Positions 31,930-41,143 of a stretch of DNA of 56,126 nt are shown here, in pieces. The notes beneath the pieces are model-generated. The model was not told the DNA's origin. It was given only the letters and a program-made list of their open reading frames with translations, and did no database searches. The position numbers were made by a program, and so were the translations under genes. Numbering within the stretch: position 1 is the first letter of the stretch; every line of letters begins with the position of its first letter. Origin of the DNA: an uncultured delta proteobacterium (GTDB lineage: Bacteria > Desulfobacterota > Syntrophia > Syntrophales > Smithellaceae); the NCBI GenBank assembly GCA_903907985.1, contig CAIVQG010000006.1:1-56126 (forward strand), in the 5' to 3' direction.

Positions 31930-33507
31930 TCAGGGAGCCCAGGAATAAGTGCAGGCTCCGTCGGAAACCGCTGCCTGGAGATAACCCCGATTAACGAAAT
32001 CACTGATTGTTTTATTAACTACCGAAGCATCAGCCTTGGTGTGTGACTCTATTCTCCGGCAGAGTTCGGTGAGTGCCCTGTCCGGCGAACCTTGAAACAA
32101 AGCATTATCAATCATCCCATATTTTTCAATCAGATCTTCTTTGAGAACCTGAAAGCTCAGCTGCATCCGCCAGTGGCCTTCCACTTGCAAATTTTCCAGT
32201 GGTGTATTAGTGCCGTTTTCATAACCGCGCAGCTGCCTTTGCCAATCCTTTTCTATTTCTGCATCAAAGCTTGCCACAAATTCTCTTTGCTCTTCGGGCG
32301 ATACGGACGCTGTCCGGACTATGGCATCGTTGGCGTCATACTTTGCCCAATCATCCGTTATTAATATCTGCAAATCGTATTTATCAACTTTTTCCCTTAC
32401 TGTTGTTCCCGGAAAAGGCGCCAGAAAATGATAGCCGTAAACAATATCCAACTCTTTAGCCAGTGCTGACGTTTGCGCCAGAGTTTCCCTGGTTTCTCCC
32501 GGTAGCCCCACCATGAACGAGGCATGAGCAAGCATGCCAACCTGCTTACACATCTTTACGGCATTATGAACCTGTTCGAGTTTTATGCCTTTTTTAATTT
32601 TCTTGAGCATTTCCGGATTGCCTGTCTCCACTCCGAAACTGACGCTGTCACAACCGGCGGTAACCATTTCTTCGAGCATCTCCCGATCTACTGTATCCAC
32701 GCGGGCAAAAGCGCTCCAGGTAAATTTTAAATTCCGCTTACGAATTCCTGTGCAAATTTCCTTCACCCGCTCTTTATCGGCAGCGAAAAGGTCATCGGCG
32801 ATGTTGATGCGTTCAAATCCCAGGGCAATAATTTGCTCCATTTCGTCCAAGACATTATTTGCCTGGCGTCGGCGTATCTTCGACCCCACCATCTTGCGTC
32901 CTAGACAAAATATACAGGAATTAGGACAGCCCCGACCGGTAATCATACTGACGGGAAATCCCAGGGCACGATAACGTGAGACCGGCAACAAATGACGTGC
33001 CGGCAAATATAGAGAATCAACATCAGCAATAAAATTTCGTTTACCGGTAACAACAACTTCTTCATTCTGGCGATAAGCAATTCCACAGACATTTTGCCAT
33101 TTGCTCATATTTTTCAGGTGAGGCGTAATCTCCCTGATGGTCTCTTCCGTCTCGCCCAGCAAAATCAAATCAATTTCCGGATATTTATTTAAAGTTTCTT
33201 GTGCCGTGAAAGATACATGGGGACCGCCCATCATGGTGATTATTTCCGGATTAATGCTTTTGACATCACGCAGGATTTTCTGCGCTTCATAGAAGTTCAT
33301 TGTGACCGAACCGGCGCCGACAGCATCCGGCTGAAAATCACTTAACTGTTTATTGAGCTTTTCTCTGGAGTAACCACTGACAATATAATCGAATATTCTA
33401 ACTTCGGCGCCGGCGGCAATAAAGGCGGCAGCTACATAAGTTATGCCCAGGGGTGGAGAGGGAATTTCGGTAAGCGGATAAGGTGCAGCAATGATGGCAA
33501 TACGCAA
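31930..33507 (-). CDS. B12-binding-domain radical SAM protein
   Basis: A 525-aa protein. The N-terminal cobalamin-binding-like domain (about 1-140) is followed by a radical SAM core with GCPNSCIFC (C194, C198, C201), then FGVETGNPEMLKKI and HASFMVGLPGET. The last 120 residues are helical, with a winged-helix-like end. The B12 domain lacks an obvious DxHxxG, usual for the P-methylase/BchE-like subset. Such enzymes methylate or rearrange unactivated carbons. It ends the six-gene run and starts 3 bases after the acyltransferase stop. Confidence 0.88.
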   Translation of the reverse strand: MRIAIIAAPYPLTEIPSPPLGITYVAAAFIAAGAEVRIFDYIVSGYSREKLNKQLSDFQPDAVGAGSVTMNFYEAQKILRDVKSINPEIITMMGGPHVSFTAQETLNKYPEIDLILLGETEETIREITPHLKNMSKWQNVCGIAYRQNEEVVVTGKRNFIADVDSLYLPARHLLPVSRYRALGFPVSMITGRGCPNSCIFCLGRKMVGSKIRRRQANNVLDEMEQIIALGFERINIADDLFAADKERVKEICTGIRKRNLKFTWSAFARVDTVDREMLEEMVTAGCDSVSFGVETGNPEMLKKIKKGIKLEQVHNAVKMCKQVGMLAHASFMVGLPGETRETLAQTSALAKELDIVYGYHFLAPFPGTTVREKVDKYDLQILITDDWAKYDANDAIVRTASVSPEEQREFVASFDAEIEKDWQRQLRGYENGTNTPLENLQVEGHWRMQLSFQVLKEDLIEKYGMIDNALFQGSPDRALTELCRRIESHTKADASVVNKTISDFVNRGYLQAAVSDGACTYSWAP

Positions 33508-33510
33508 TGT

Positions 33511-34233
33511 TCAGTCTCCTTTACGCGGGAAAAGCATGGATCTGAACCAGCCGATAAGCGTGTTTCCCGCCATATTTTCCCGATCAATTATTTCAAAATC
33601 AGCGGCCAGCTTCGCCGGATCGGCCAACCACTGAATCCGGGACCTCAAAGGTTTTTCAGGATCAAGGTATTTCAGCACTGCTGCCGGATTGCCCGCAGCA
33701 ATGGCATTAGCCGGTATATCTTTGAGCACTATTGATCCGGCGCCGATAATCGCATTATTCCCGATTGTAACTCCCTTATTGACACTGGCGTTTTCACCAA
33801 TCCAAACATTGTCGCCTATCTTTACGGCTGCAGTGTTGCCGATGGGAAGACTGCGGTCATATATATCATGCCAATCGGAATCGGTTATGGAGGCGTTCTG
33901 GGCCATCATGCAGCCATCGCCGATCGTTATGGCCGTTGCCGACAAAATGCGCGTGCCCGGACATACCAGACAACATTTACCGATTTCAATTTTTCCGGAA
34001 TTTTTATCTTTCGGCCATACGGTAAGCCTGACTTTCTTATCCGGTGTGGCAATAACCGTTGTATAATTCCCAATGGAAATAGGGCCGCCGAATATTTCCA
34101 CCTGCCACGGTTTCATAAAATGCAGACCCCGGCCGAAATACTCGCATTGCGGGGCTAAATAATAATAGGCATACCACTTTTGAAATTTATTATACCAATG
34201 TTTGAGATAATAGGGGCGGTGATCTCTTCTCAT
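33511..34233 (-). CDS. Left-handed beta-helix (hexapeptide) acyltransferase
   Basis: A 240-aa transferase with hexapeptide repeats from about residue 65 to 185 (IEIGKCCLVCPGTRI, ITIGDGCMMAQNASI, VKIGDNVWIGENASV, VTIGNNAIIGAGSIV), the parallel beta-helix of CoA-dependent acyl/acetyltransferases; NPAAVLKYL closes the domain. A likely catalytic His is in DSDWHDIYD. The N-terminus is aromatic-rich (WYAYYYL) and may touch the membrane. It likely acylates a sugar or lipid made by the operon. Confidence 0.87.
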   Translation of the reverse strand: MRRDHRPYYLKHWYNKFQKWYAYYYLAPQCEYFGRGLHFMKPWQVEIFGGPISIGNYTTVIATPDKKVRLTVWPKDKNSGKIEIGKCCLVCPGTRILSATAITIGDGCMMAQNASITDSDWHDIYDRSLPIGNTAAVKIGDNVWIGENASVNKGVTIGNNAIIGAGSIVLKDIPANAIAAGNPAAVLKYLDPEKPLRSRIQWLADPAKLAADFEIIDRENMAGNTLIGWFRSMLFPRKGD

Positions 34234-34333
34234 ATTTTTTGATCAACATTTCACTTTATTATTATGAATATCTCCATATTAAATACGGAGCAGGCTGGTT
34301 CGATGGAATGACGATGGAGAGGTGCCATGGAGA

Positions 34334-35368
34334 TCAATCAGTCTTTGTCGTCCAGAATTGATGATTAAACAAACCGGCTGCCGGAGTTGTTTCATTTAAA
34401 GCATCCCAGGCCATAAGAACTGCTGCTGCGGTCCATCCTGTTTTTTCTTCCGGCCAGATAACACTATCCGGAAAGGTAACTCCCATCCAGAACGAACCAT
34501 CTTCATAACGATTATCAGCAATCCAGCTGAATATCAACCTTGCCCTTGATATATCCCCGATTGCTACCAGTGATAAAACCAACTCTGACGATTCCGCCAT
34601 TGTCACCCAGGGGCGATCGGAAACACAGCGCACACCCCACTCGGGCACGACAAATTTTTCCCATAATTTATCTATTCGCTTTTTCGCTTCTTCACCGGTT
34701 ACGGCACCGCAGAGAATCGGATAATACCAATCCATGGAAAAGCGGGATTTAATCATGTTAAACAGATTTGGTTTATCTTTAATTGCCAGGCCGAGAAGGT
34801 TCAGCGCTTTATGCCACCGCGGACATTCTTTTCCGATAATATCAGCAATAGCCAGAGCACACTTGATGCTCATATAAATTGAGCTGTTCCCGGTAAGCAA
34901 GGCCATTTTATCAATCACGCCATTTTTGTTGCGCGCCCAGTAAATCGCGCCTTCCGGAGCCTGTAAATTAATCGCATATTGAATACCCTTGAACACAGAG
35001 GGCCACATGTATTCCAGAAAATCCCTGTCGCGGGTAATGAGGTAATGGTGGTATACTCCAACTGCCAAGTAGGTTGACAAATTTGTGTCTCTGGTGGAAT
35101 CGATGATCTCGCCGTCCTGAATTGCCGACCACCAGCTGCCATCGGAGAGCTGTGTATCGACCAGCCATTTATAAGCCAGCACTGCTTCCTCATAATATCC
35201 GCAAATGCTCAGTCCCATAGCGCTTTCTACATGATCCCACGGATCAGTCTTTCCGCCTTTCGACCACGGTATTTCACCGTTCTCCTTCTGCAGAGACACG
35301 ATAAATGCACCCAACTCTTCTGTGGAAATAATACTTTTTTTATCACTAATGGATAAATTTAATTCCAT
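34334..35368 (-). CDS. Alpha/alpha-toroid protein (terpene cyclase/prenyltransferase or glycosidase-like fold), function unknown
   Basis: A 344-aa protein, start chosen at ATG 35368, adjacent to the methyltransferase stop with GGAAAGG upstream. It has QW-like repeats (LSDGSWWSA, YEDGSFWMG) and paired helices throughout, the pattern of alpha/alpha toroids. VTMAESSELVLSLVAIG and WTAAAVLMAWDAL are typical toroid helices. No DxDD cyclase motif is present, so cyclisation is unlikely; it may bind or cleave a polyprenyl- or glycan-type substrate. It sits fourth in the six-gene run. Confidence 0.75.
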   Translation of the reverse strand: MELNLSISDKKSIISTEELGAFIVSLQKENGEIPWSKGGKTDPWDHVESAMGLSICGYYEEAVLAYKWLVDTQLSDGSWWSAIQDGEIIDSTRDTNLSTYLAVGVYHHYLITRDRDFLEYMWPSVFKGIQYAINLQAPEGAIYWARNKNGVIDKMALLTGNSSIYMSIKCALAIADIIGKECPRWHKALNLLGLAIKDKPNLFNMIKSRFSMDWYYPILCGAVTGEEAKKRIDKLWEKFVVPEWGVRCVSDRPWVTMAESSELVLSLVAIGDISRARLIFSWIADNRYEDGSFWMGVTFPDSVIWPEEKTGWTAAAVLMAWDALNETTPAAGLFNHQFWTTKTD

Positions 35369-35370
35369 GG

Positions 35371-36081
35371 TCAGCCTTTCCGTAGATAAAAAACTATGCT
35401 TTTGCCCAGGAGCGGATTCAAAAGCCCTTCCAACATTCTCGTCAGAAAAGGTTTTTGCATAATATCCCATTCCAGAAATCTTTTATAACATTTAACAAGC
35501 CAATGGGCCTCGTTCTTCAGTCCCACCATGCATTTCAGCCACCAGTAAGGTGCATGTAATGCATGCTTATAATTAATCTTCCAGCATTCAATTCCGTGGC
35601 CTGCCAGCATTCTCCGCAGATGCTTTTTCTTATAAATGCGGATATGTCCGCCCTCTTCATTATGATACGCCGGTGAAATTAGCCAGCAAATTCTTTCGGG
35701 GAAATAGCGGGGAACACTGATGATTAAATCGCCCTGCGGCTTTAATACACGCAACAGTTCCTGCAGGGCGTCATGATGTTGCGGAATATGCTCCAGCACT
35801 TCCGAACAAATAACGCAGTCAAATGCTTCGTCGGCAAAAGGCAGTTTATTGATGTCCGCTTTCATCACGTAGCAGTTATTATTGGGGTAGCCAAATATTT
35901 CCCTCACATCCTTCAAAGACTGGCCGGCATCAAACAAATCTTTTTCATTTTTATCAATGCCGACTATTTTCCAATCGGGATTTTTCGCCAGTTCGCGCAG
36001 ATGCCTGCCTGTTCCACAGCCGGCATCAAGAACAACGCTTTGCGCTTTCAATTTTAATCCGGAAATATCAACGGTAACCAT
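35371..36081 (-). CDS. Class I SAM-dependent methyltransferase
   Basis: A 236-aa methyltransferase, start chosen at ATG 36081 because GGGAGG lies 6 bases upstream. Motif I is VLDAGCGTGRHL, the acidic loop is VGIDKNE, and FDCVICSEVLEHIPQH is motif IV with the usual E-H pair. A C-terminal part with aromatic residues could contact a lipid or glycan. Its start overlaps the glycosyltransferase gene by 14 bases, so the two are coupled. Confidence 0.85.
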   Translation of the reverse strand: MVTVDISGLKLKAQSVVLDAGCGTGRHLRELAKNPDWKIVGIDKNEKDLFDAGQSLKDVREIFGYPNNNCYVMKADINKLPFADEAFDCVICSEVLEHIPQHHDALQELLRVLKPQGDLIISVPRYFPERICWLISPAYHNEEGGHIRIYKKKHLRRMLAGHGIECWKINYKHALHAPYWWLKCMVGLKNEAHWLVKCYKRFLEWDIMQKPFLTRMLEGLLNPLLGKSIVFYLRKG

Positions 36082-37327
36082 CAATTGCCTCCCGGTAAAC
36101 ACTCACAACATCGCGGGCCGCCTTCTCCCAGCTGAAAACGGAATTAACCCGTTCCAGGCCGGCACAAGCCAATCTGCTGCGCTCACCTGCATCATCGAGC
36201 AGATAGTTAATTGCTTTGGCCAGAGCTGCGGAATCGGCAGGAGGAACGACAATTCCGGCATTGCCCACAACTTCCGGCAATGCTCCGCCGCTGGTGCTGA
36301 TAAGCGGCACTCCGCAGGCCATCGCCTCCGCCGCAGGAATACCGAAACCCTCATACAAAGACGGCACTACCGCTATTGTAGTCTCAGCATAATACCGGGC
36401 GAATTCTTCATTCTTAATCCGTCCCGTAAAATGAACTATATCACCAATACCTAAGCTCCCGACAAGCTTCCGGATAATGCTGTCTTTTTTCGGCTCACCG
36501 ATGACAGTTAAAGTCAGTGGACGTTTTTTTCTGACTTCCGACACTGCCTCCAGTAAATACCGCAATCCCTTCAGCGGTGTATCCGCGCTGTTCGTAACTA
36601 TAAGAGAATTATCCGGCCTCCGGGGGTTGTCAATAGGATAAAAGAACTCCATATTAACTCCATTGTAGACAACTCGAAATTTGGACTCATCAATGGAAAA
36701 TTCCTGTGCAATGTCCCGGCGGGAGCATTCGGAAACGGTGATTATATGAGATAACTTTCTGGCAACTTTCTTTTGCATTCGGATGAATGAATACCAGTGC
36801 CTTATTTTCATTTTCTTGTATATTGATCGGGCCGCATTCAGTTCTTCCTGTTTGTCTACAGTAATCGGGTGATGAATCGTGGCAACAGTGGGAGTGCCAC
36901 TCTCCGCGATCATGCCGATACCGTATGCCAGGCATTGGTTATCATGAATAATATCATATTGGGACTTGTGCCTTTGCAGATATTTATGCGCGCGGACGCC
37001 AAATGTGTAAGGCTCCGGAAAACCGCCGGTGCACATGCTCAAGAATTCATACATATTCAAGGGGTAAGCGAGGTCGCGGTATTTTTTGACTTTAAATAAA
37101 TGTTCGGCGTTGTAGAGATCAAGACTGGGCAGCTTGTGCAATTTTATCTGGTCATCGAGATGCGGATAAGGCTGCCCGGACAAGACTTCCACATGATGCC
37201 CCAGATCAACAAGGGCCTTGCTTAAATGTTTAACGTAAACACCCTGGCCACCGGAAGAGGGATTGCCCCGATAAGTCAGCATGCATATTTTCAATGCTTG
37301 TTTGCCGGCATTTCTCGTCACGCACAC
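36068..37327 (-). CDS. GT4-family glycosyltransferase (GT-B fold)
   Basis: A 419-aa glycosyltransferase. The N-domain opens MLTYRGNPSSGGQGVYVKHL (glycine loop); the C-domain has SADTPLKGLRYLLEA, the nucleotide-sugar motif PSLYEGFGIPAAEAMACGVP with EX7E, and TSGGALPEV. GT4 enzymes transfer a sugar from NDP-sugar with retention. Its start overlaps the end of the PHP gene by 10 bases, so all genes from here are probably one operon. Confidence 0.93.
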   Translation of the reverse strand: MCVTRNAGKQALKICMLTYRGNPSSGGQGVYVKHLSKALVDLGHHVEVLSGQPYPHLDDQIKLHKLPSLDLYNAEHLFKVKKYRDLAYPLNMYEFLSMCTGGFPEPYTFGVRAHKYLQRHKSQYDIIHDNQCLAYGIGMIAESGTPTVATIHHPITVDKQEELNAARSIYKKMKIRHWYSFIRMQKKVARKLSHIITVSECSRRDIAQEFSIDESKFRVVYNGVNMEFFYPIDNPRRPDNSLIVTNSADTPLKGLRYLLEAVSEVRKKRPLTLTVIGEPKKDSIIRKLVGSLGIGDIVHFTGRIKNEEFARYYAETTIAVVPSLYEGFGIPAAEAMACGVPLISTSGGALPEVVGNAGIVVPPADSAALAKAINYLLDDAGERSRLACAGLERVNSVFSWEKAARDVVSVYREAIDGYR

Positions 37328-37968
37328 ACCTTCCTTAAAAGGTTTTGCGAATTGGCAAACATGACGGCTATTTCATCCGCAGCTAAACCTGCGCCTCGCG
37401 CAATTTTCATTGCCATTTCCGGGCCTGCAAAATCGGCAGCAGAATGAGCATCGTTATCCAGGACCAGTTGTGCTTTATATTTGCGGGCAAGCCCGGCAAC
37501 ATGGCCATTGCTCAAGCTGTGACCTTTGCGGGTAGTAATCTCCAGATAAATGCCCCGGGCCGCCGCCATTTGTACTTCTTCGTCGGTTATCAAACCCGGA
37601 TGCGCCAGAATATCGATATCCGCCTGCAGTGCTGCTTTATTTGTTCCGGCAGGCACCGGCTCTACCAGCGTTTCGCCGTGGACAACAATGATCTTGGCTC
37701 CCAGTTTGCGTGCCTCGGATGCCAGTGCGGCAATATCGCGTGGATCAACATGCGTGAGTTCAATTCCCGGCAAAGCTTTAATATTGCCCTTCTCCGTAAT
37801 TTTTAAACAGCCCTTGATCAGTCGGGGAATAATAAAATCGTAATTAGAATGATCGGCATGATCGGTTATTGCTATTGCTTTGTAACCGGCGTGATATGCG
37901 CGCTGGGCCAGTTCCGCCGGTATTAAATCGCCATCGCTGAAGATGGAATGAGTGTGCAGGTCGATCAA
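37318..37968 (-). CDS. PHP-domain phosphoesterase
   Basis: A 216-aa polymerase-and-histidinol-phosphatase domain protein. Metal-binding motifs are DLHTHSIFSDG (3-13), ITDHADH, VVHGE, AHPG and a final DNDAHSA. It contains only the PHP core, as do histidinol-phosphatase-like or sugar-phosphate/nucleotide phosphatases. It leads the six-gene run; a phosphatase acting on the glycosyltransferase pathway is one possibility. Confidence 0.88.
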   Translation of the reverse strand: MIDLHTHSIFSDGDLIPAELAQRAYHAGYKAIAITDHADHSNYDFIIPRLIKGCLKITEKGNIKALPGIELTHVDPRDIAALASEARKLGAKIIVVHGETLVEPVPAGTNKAALQADIDILAHPGLITDEEVQMAAARGIYLEITTRKGHSLSNGHVAGLARKYKAQLVLDNDAHSAADFAGPEMAMKIARGAGLAADEIAVMFANSQNLLRKVCA

Positions 37969-38153
37969 GTTTAATCTCCTTATCGGAATACCAATACACT
38001 TTTGCTTACTGTACTTTTTACATGTGTTAACTTACAGCAGAAATTGTATAATTTGTGCGCAGTTAATTAACAAATTTAAGACCGCTGGTCAATAAATTAG
38101 TTGTCAATTTATTGTTCGGGAGGTTCGAGCAAGTTATTCTTACAAACTCTTTT

Positions 38154-38528
38154 TTACGTGACCTTCTTATCCTTCTTCATTAGCAGGAGAAATGTCGCCG
38201 AAACGCGGCAGATATTTCTGCCTTTATCGTCCGTTACCAGGCAATCGCCGATAATCAGACTGTCCCCTTTCTTAAAGACAGTTGCCGTTGCGATGAGTTC
38301 GCCGGAAGTTACCCCTGCCAGAAAATTGCTTTTGAGTTCAATTGTGGTTAATCCTTCCTCGGGAGTTAATTGACTAACCATGGCATGGGCAATGGCCTCA
38401 TCCGCCAACGCAACAATCAGGCCGCCCTGCATTTTGCCGGCAGCCTGTAAATGTTCGGGACGCACAGGCATTCGAAACTGCGCATAACCTTCTTTGAATT
38501 CGACAGGCTTTATGCCGATGAAATCCAT
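38154..38528 (-). CDS. PaaI-family hotdog thioesterase
   Basis: A hotdog-fold acyl-CoA thioesterase, 124 aa from ATG 38528. The PaaI motif is KMQGGLIVALADEAIAHA (catalytic Asp/Glu; the usual HGG is QGG) with TTIELKSNFLAG following. The reading frame continues upstream without stop as DYTKYLERIIAGQKGLNPF, which fits the normal N-terminus of the family, but it contains no ATG, GTG or TTG; GGAGG lies just before ATT/ATA codons. Either a rare start is used or the N-terminus is shortened. Confidence 0.82.
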   Translation of the reverse strand: MDFIGIKPVEFKEGYAQFRMPVRPEHLQAAGKMQGGLIVALADEAIAHAMVSQLTPEEGLTTIELKSNFLAGVTSGELIATATVFKKGDSLIIGDCLVTDDKGRNICRVSATFLLLMKKDKKVT

Positions 38529-38618
38529 AAAAGGATTCAGCCCCTTTTGCCCGGCAATTATCCTTTCCAGATATTTAGTGTAATCAGTTATAATCTGCCT
38601 CCGTTCAACAATTCCGCT

Positions 38619-39155
38619 TTAAGCAACTACATTATAAGCTAAGGGATTAAGCGGAGAACCGGCCGGAAATACGCGTGTTGCCAGTTCCCGATCCAGCATC
38701 AAGATGCCTTCCTTGGAAGATCCCACCATAGCCAGTTCGCGAGATACCTTCTCCGTATTTTTTTCTTCCTCGATCTGTTCATTTAAAAACCAGGAGAGAA
38801 GCGGCTCCGATGTGTAATCATTTACCTCGCGCGAAATTTTGATGAGATTATTAATCTTGGCGGTAATAAACTTTTCGTGTTCATAGGCATCTTGCATTGC
38901 TTCCAGAGGTGTTTTCCAGGTTGTCTTAATCTGTTTCAAATCCTGCAGCGTAACTTTTCCGCCCCGATCAATGATATGATCAAAAAACTTCATGGCGTGA
39001 ATCATTTCTTCATGAGCCTGGCAGCGCATCCAGTGCGCCATACCGTCCAGATTCTGGGAGTGAAAATAGGCAACCATGGACATATAAATATAAAAAGATT
39101 CGAGTTCATGCTTAATTTGTTCGTTCATTGCATCTCTTACTTTTTTCTCAATCAT
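38619..39155 (-). CDS. ftn: Bacterial non-heme ferritin
   Basis: A 178-aa ferritin that oxidises and stores iron. Ferroxidase ligands are visible: HELESFYIYMSM (first Glu), HEEMIHAMKFF (Glu and His), and FLNEQIEEE (late Glu/Gln). The start at ATG 39155 has AAAGGATGG upstream and gives the canonical opening MIEKKVRDAMNEQ. Length fits FtnA (165-180). In an anaerobe it protects against iron and peroxide stress. Confidence 0.93.
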   Translation of the reverse strand: MIEKKVRDAMNEQIKHELESFYIYMSMVAYFHSQNLDGMAHWMRCQAHEEMIHAMKFFDHIIDRGGKVTLQDLKQIKTTWKTPLEAMQDAYEHEKFITAKINNLIKISREVNDYTSEPLLSWFLNEQIEEEKNTEKVSRELAMVGSSKEGILMLDRELATRVFPAGSPLNPLAYNVVA

Positions 39156-39799
39156 TTTAATTACCATCCTTTCTCGTTTATTTTTGATTCGTAATGTTGC
39201 GCATCCTAACAAATTCTTCCGGTATTTGCCAGCTAACTTCCGAAATAGCTTTTTCTGGTTATTATTTACCCAGGTGGATATATATTATCCAGCCGATTTC
39301 AGTCATTTTTTTAATCTGAGCCTCGGAATCATCTATTATTATCAGTACTGCAAAAAAGTCCAAACATACCTTCACCCTCAACCAATTTGCCCTGTGTTTA
39401 GTGTGCCTCAATATCTTTGAAGTAAGCACAGGGGTTACAGTAATTTAATAAGCATCTGAATATATTAAGATTACCATTTTGTCTGAGAGGCTTCTTATAG
39501 TAAACAATAAAGATTGCGATTAAGAACATAGGAAAAGGAAAAAACTAGTTTTATCGAGATCATCATTATTCTTCATCATAACTCTTAATAATTGATTCGT
39601 CGTCTGGCACAAGCCTTGCTGTTTGACAGCTGCACGAAATGGAAATGAAGACTTGGTTTTTTAGACAATAATTAAATAAACAAAGGATTATTTTAATTAT
39701 ATTCTACCATTTGAATGCAAAAACTATATATTTCTTTTTTATAAAATTACTGTTATCTATAATAAAAGTAAAGCTTTGGGTGATCATCAAAAGGAATAG
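39156..39799. other. Intergenic region upstream of the efflux operon
   Basis: About 640 AT-rich bases between the ferritin gene (minus) and the efflux operon (plus). Holds the ferritin promoter and, near 39690-39780, the likely operon promoter (TATAATAAAAG at about 39755 as a candidate -10). No gene, operator or hairpin stands out. Confidence 0.45.
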
Positions 39800-41095
39800 G
39801 TGAAATTGGGCATGAATCAACCACCGGAGTTGGAAACGCAGAATGGACCACCTTTAACAAGGATTCAAAGATTATCTCACTTTATCCGCCGCCACTGGGT
39901 AATATTTATTATATTTAGCGTCATTATTATTGCAGGCATAATATTCATCAAGCCAATTATGACGATGTTTGGTATCGGCACAAAACTTCCCGCTTCTAGT
40001 CAACGTCCACAACCGGTAACTGCAGTAATGACCAATAAGGCCGATTTTGATGTCAATCTGAAAGGGTTGGGCACCGTTATACCTACTAACACTGTTACCA
40101 TCAAATCTCAGGTCAGTGGACAGCTAATGAGGGTACACTTTAAGGAAGGGCAGTATGTTAATAAAGGTAACTTGATCGCTGAAATTGATCCGCGACCCTT
40201 CCAGATTCAACTTATGCAAGCCCAGGGGCAACTTGCCCGTGACGAAGCATTTCTGAAAAACGCCGAAGCTGATCTGGCACTTTACAAGCAGTTGCTTACC
40301 CAGGATTCTATTGCCGCGCAGCAGGTATCGACACAGCAATCACTGGTAAAACAATATAGGGGAGTGATTGAAACAGACAAGAGTCAAATCGCCAATGCTA
40401 AACTCCAGCTTACTTATGCCCGTGTTGTCGCTCCTATTACAGGACGCGTCGGTTTACGGCAGGTTGATCCGGGCAATATGGTTCAGGTTAATGATCCCAA
40501 CGGCATAGTGGTGATCACACAGCTACAACCTATCACAGTAGTATTTTCGCTGCCGCAGGACAATTTGACGGTTCTAATGAAACGCTGGAATGCCGAGGCG
40601 ACTTTACCTGTCCAGGCCTATGATCAGGAAGGAAAGGTATTACTGGCAAACGGCAAACTGCTTGCAGTTGATAATCAGATCGATACTACAACAGGGACAA
40701 TTAAACTGAAGGCAATATTTGACAACAAGGATAATAAGCTCTTTCCTAATCAGTTTGTTAATATTCGGCTGAAAGTGGATATCCTTCGTGATGCGGTTGT
40801 AATGTCCACTGCTGCAGTGCAACGCGGCAGTATCGGCACTTTTGTTTATGTGGTCAAAGATGACAAAAGCGTAACAGTCAAAATGTTAAAGTTGGGGCCA
40901 ACGGAAGGCGATAATGTTGTCGTGATGGAAGGCCTGTTACCTGGAGAATCGGTGGTTACTGTCGGAGGCGACAAGTTGCGTGAAGGTACCAAAGTAGAGA
41001 TTATTACACCGGGCAGTAGCGCGGCTGGGATTCGTGATGGAAAACCGGGCATCGCTGCCGGTAAAAAGAAACGACAGTCTTCGTCACCAGAATAA
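39800..41095 (+). CDS. RND efflux periplasmic adaptor (MdtA-like membrane-fusion protein)
   Basis: A 431-aa adaptor linking inner-membrane RND pumps to an outer-membrane channel. The N-terminus has one membrane anchor (HWVIFIIFSVIIIAGIIFI, about 34-52), then the lipoyl half VTIKSQVSGQLMRVHFKEGQYVNKG (here named by V-S-G-Q-L and GQYV), a coiled coil (about 135-200), the second lipoyl half and beta-barrel/MP domains, ending in a Lys/Ser-rich tail. Start is the GTG with AAGGA 5 bases upstream; ATG 39812 is the alternative. First gene of a four-gene operon. Confidence 0.9.
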   Translation: MKLGMNQPPELETQNGPPLTRIQRLSHFIRRHWVIFIIFSVIIIAGIIFIKPIMTMFGIGTKLPASSQRPQPVTAVMTNKADFDVNLKGLGTVIPTNTVTIKSQVSGQLMRVHFKEGQYVNKGNLIAEIDPRPFQIQLMQAQGQLARDEAFLKNAEADLALYKQLLTQDSIAAQQVSTQQSLVKQYRGVIETDKSQIANAKLQLTYARVVAPITGRVGLRQVDPGNMVQVNDPNGIVVITQLQPITVVFSLPQDNLTVLMKRWNAEATLPVQAYDQEGKVLLANGKLLAVDNQIDTTTGTIKLKAIFDNKDNKLFPNQFVNIRLKVDILRDAVVMSTAAVQRGSIGTFVYVVKDDKSVTVKMLKLGPTEGDNVVVMEGLLPGESVVTVGGDKLREGTKVEIITPGSSAAGIRDGKPGIAAGKKKRQSSSPE

Positions 41096-41143
41096 ACTAT
41101 CTCCACCCTGGATCTCATTAACATAACTCCTAATAGGCAATAT

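Noticed and set aside
39156-39420. Short plus-strand frames upstream of the efflux operon
   Set aside because: No ribosome-binding site or family likeness; composition matches non-coding AT-rich sequence.
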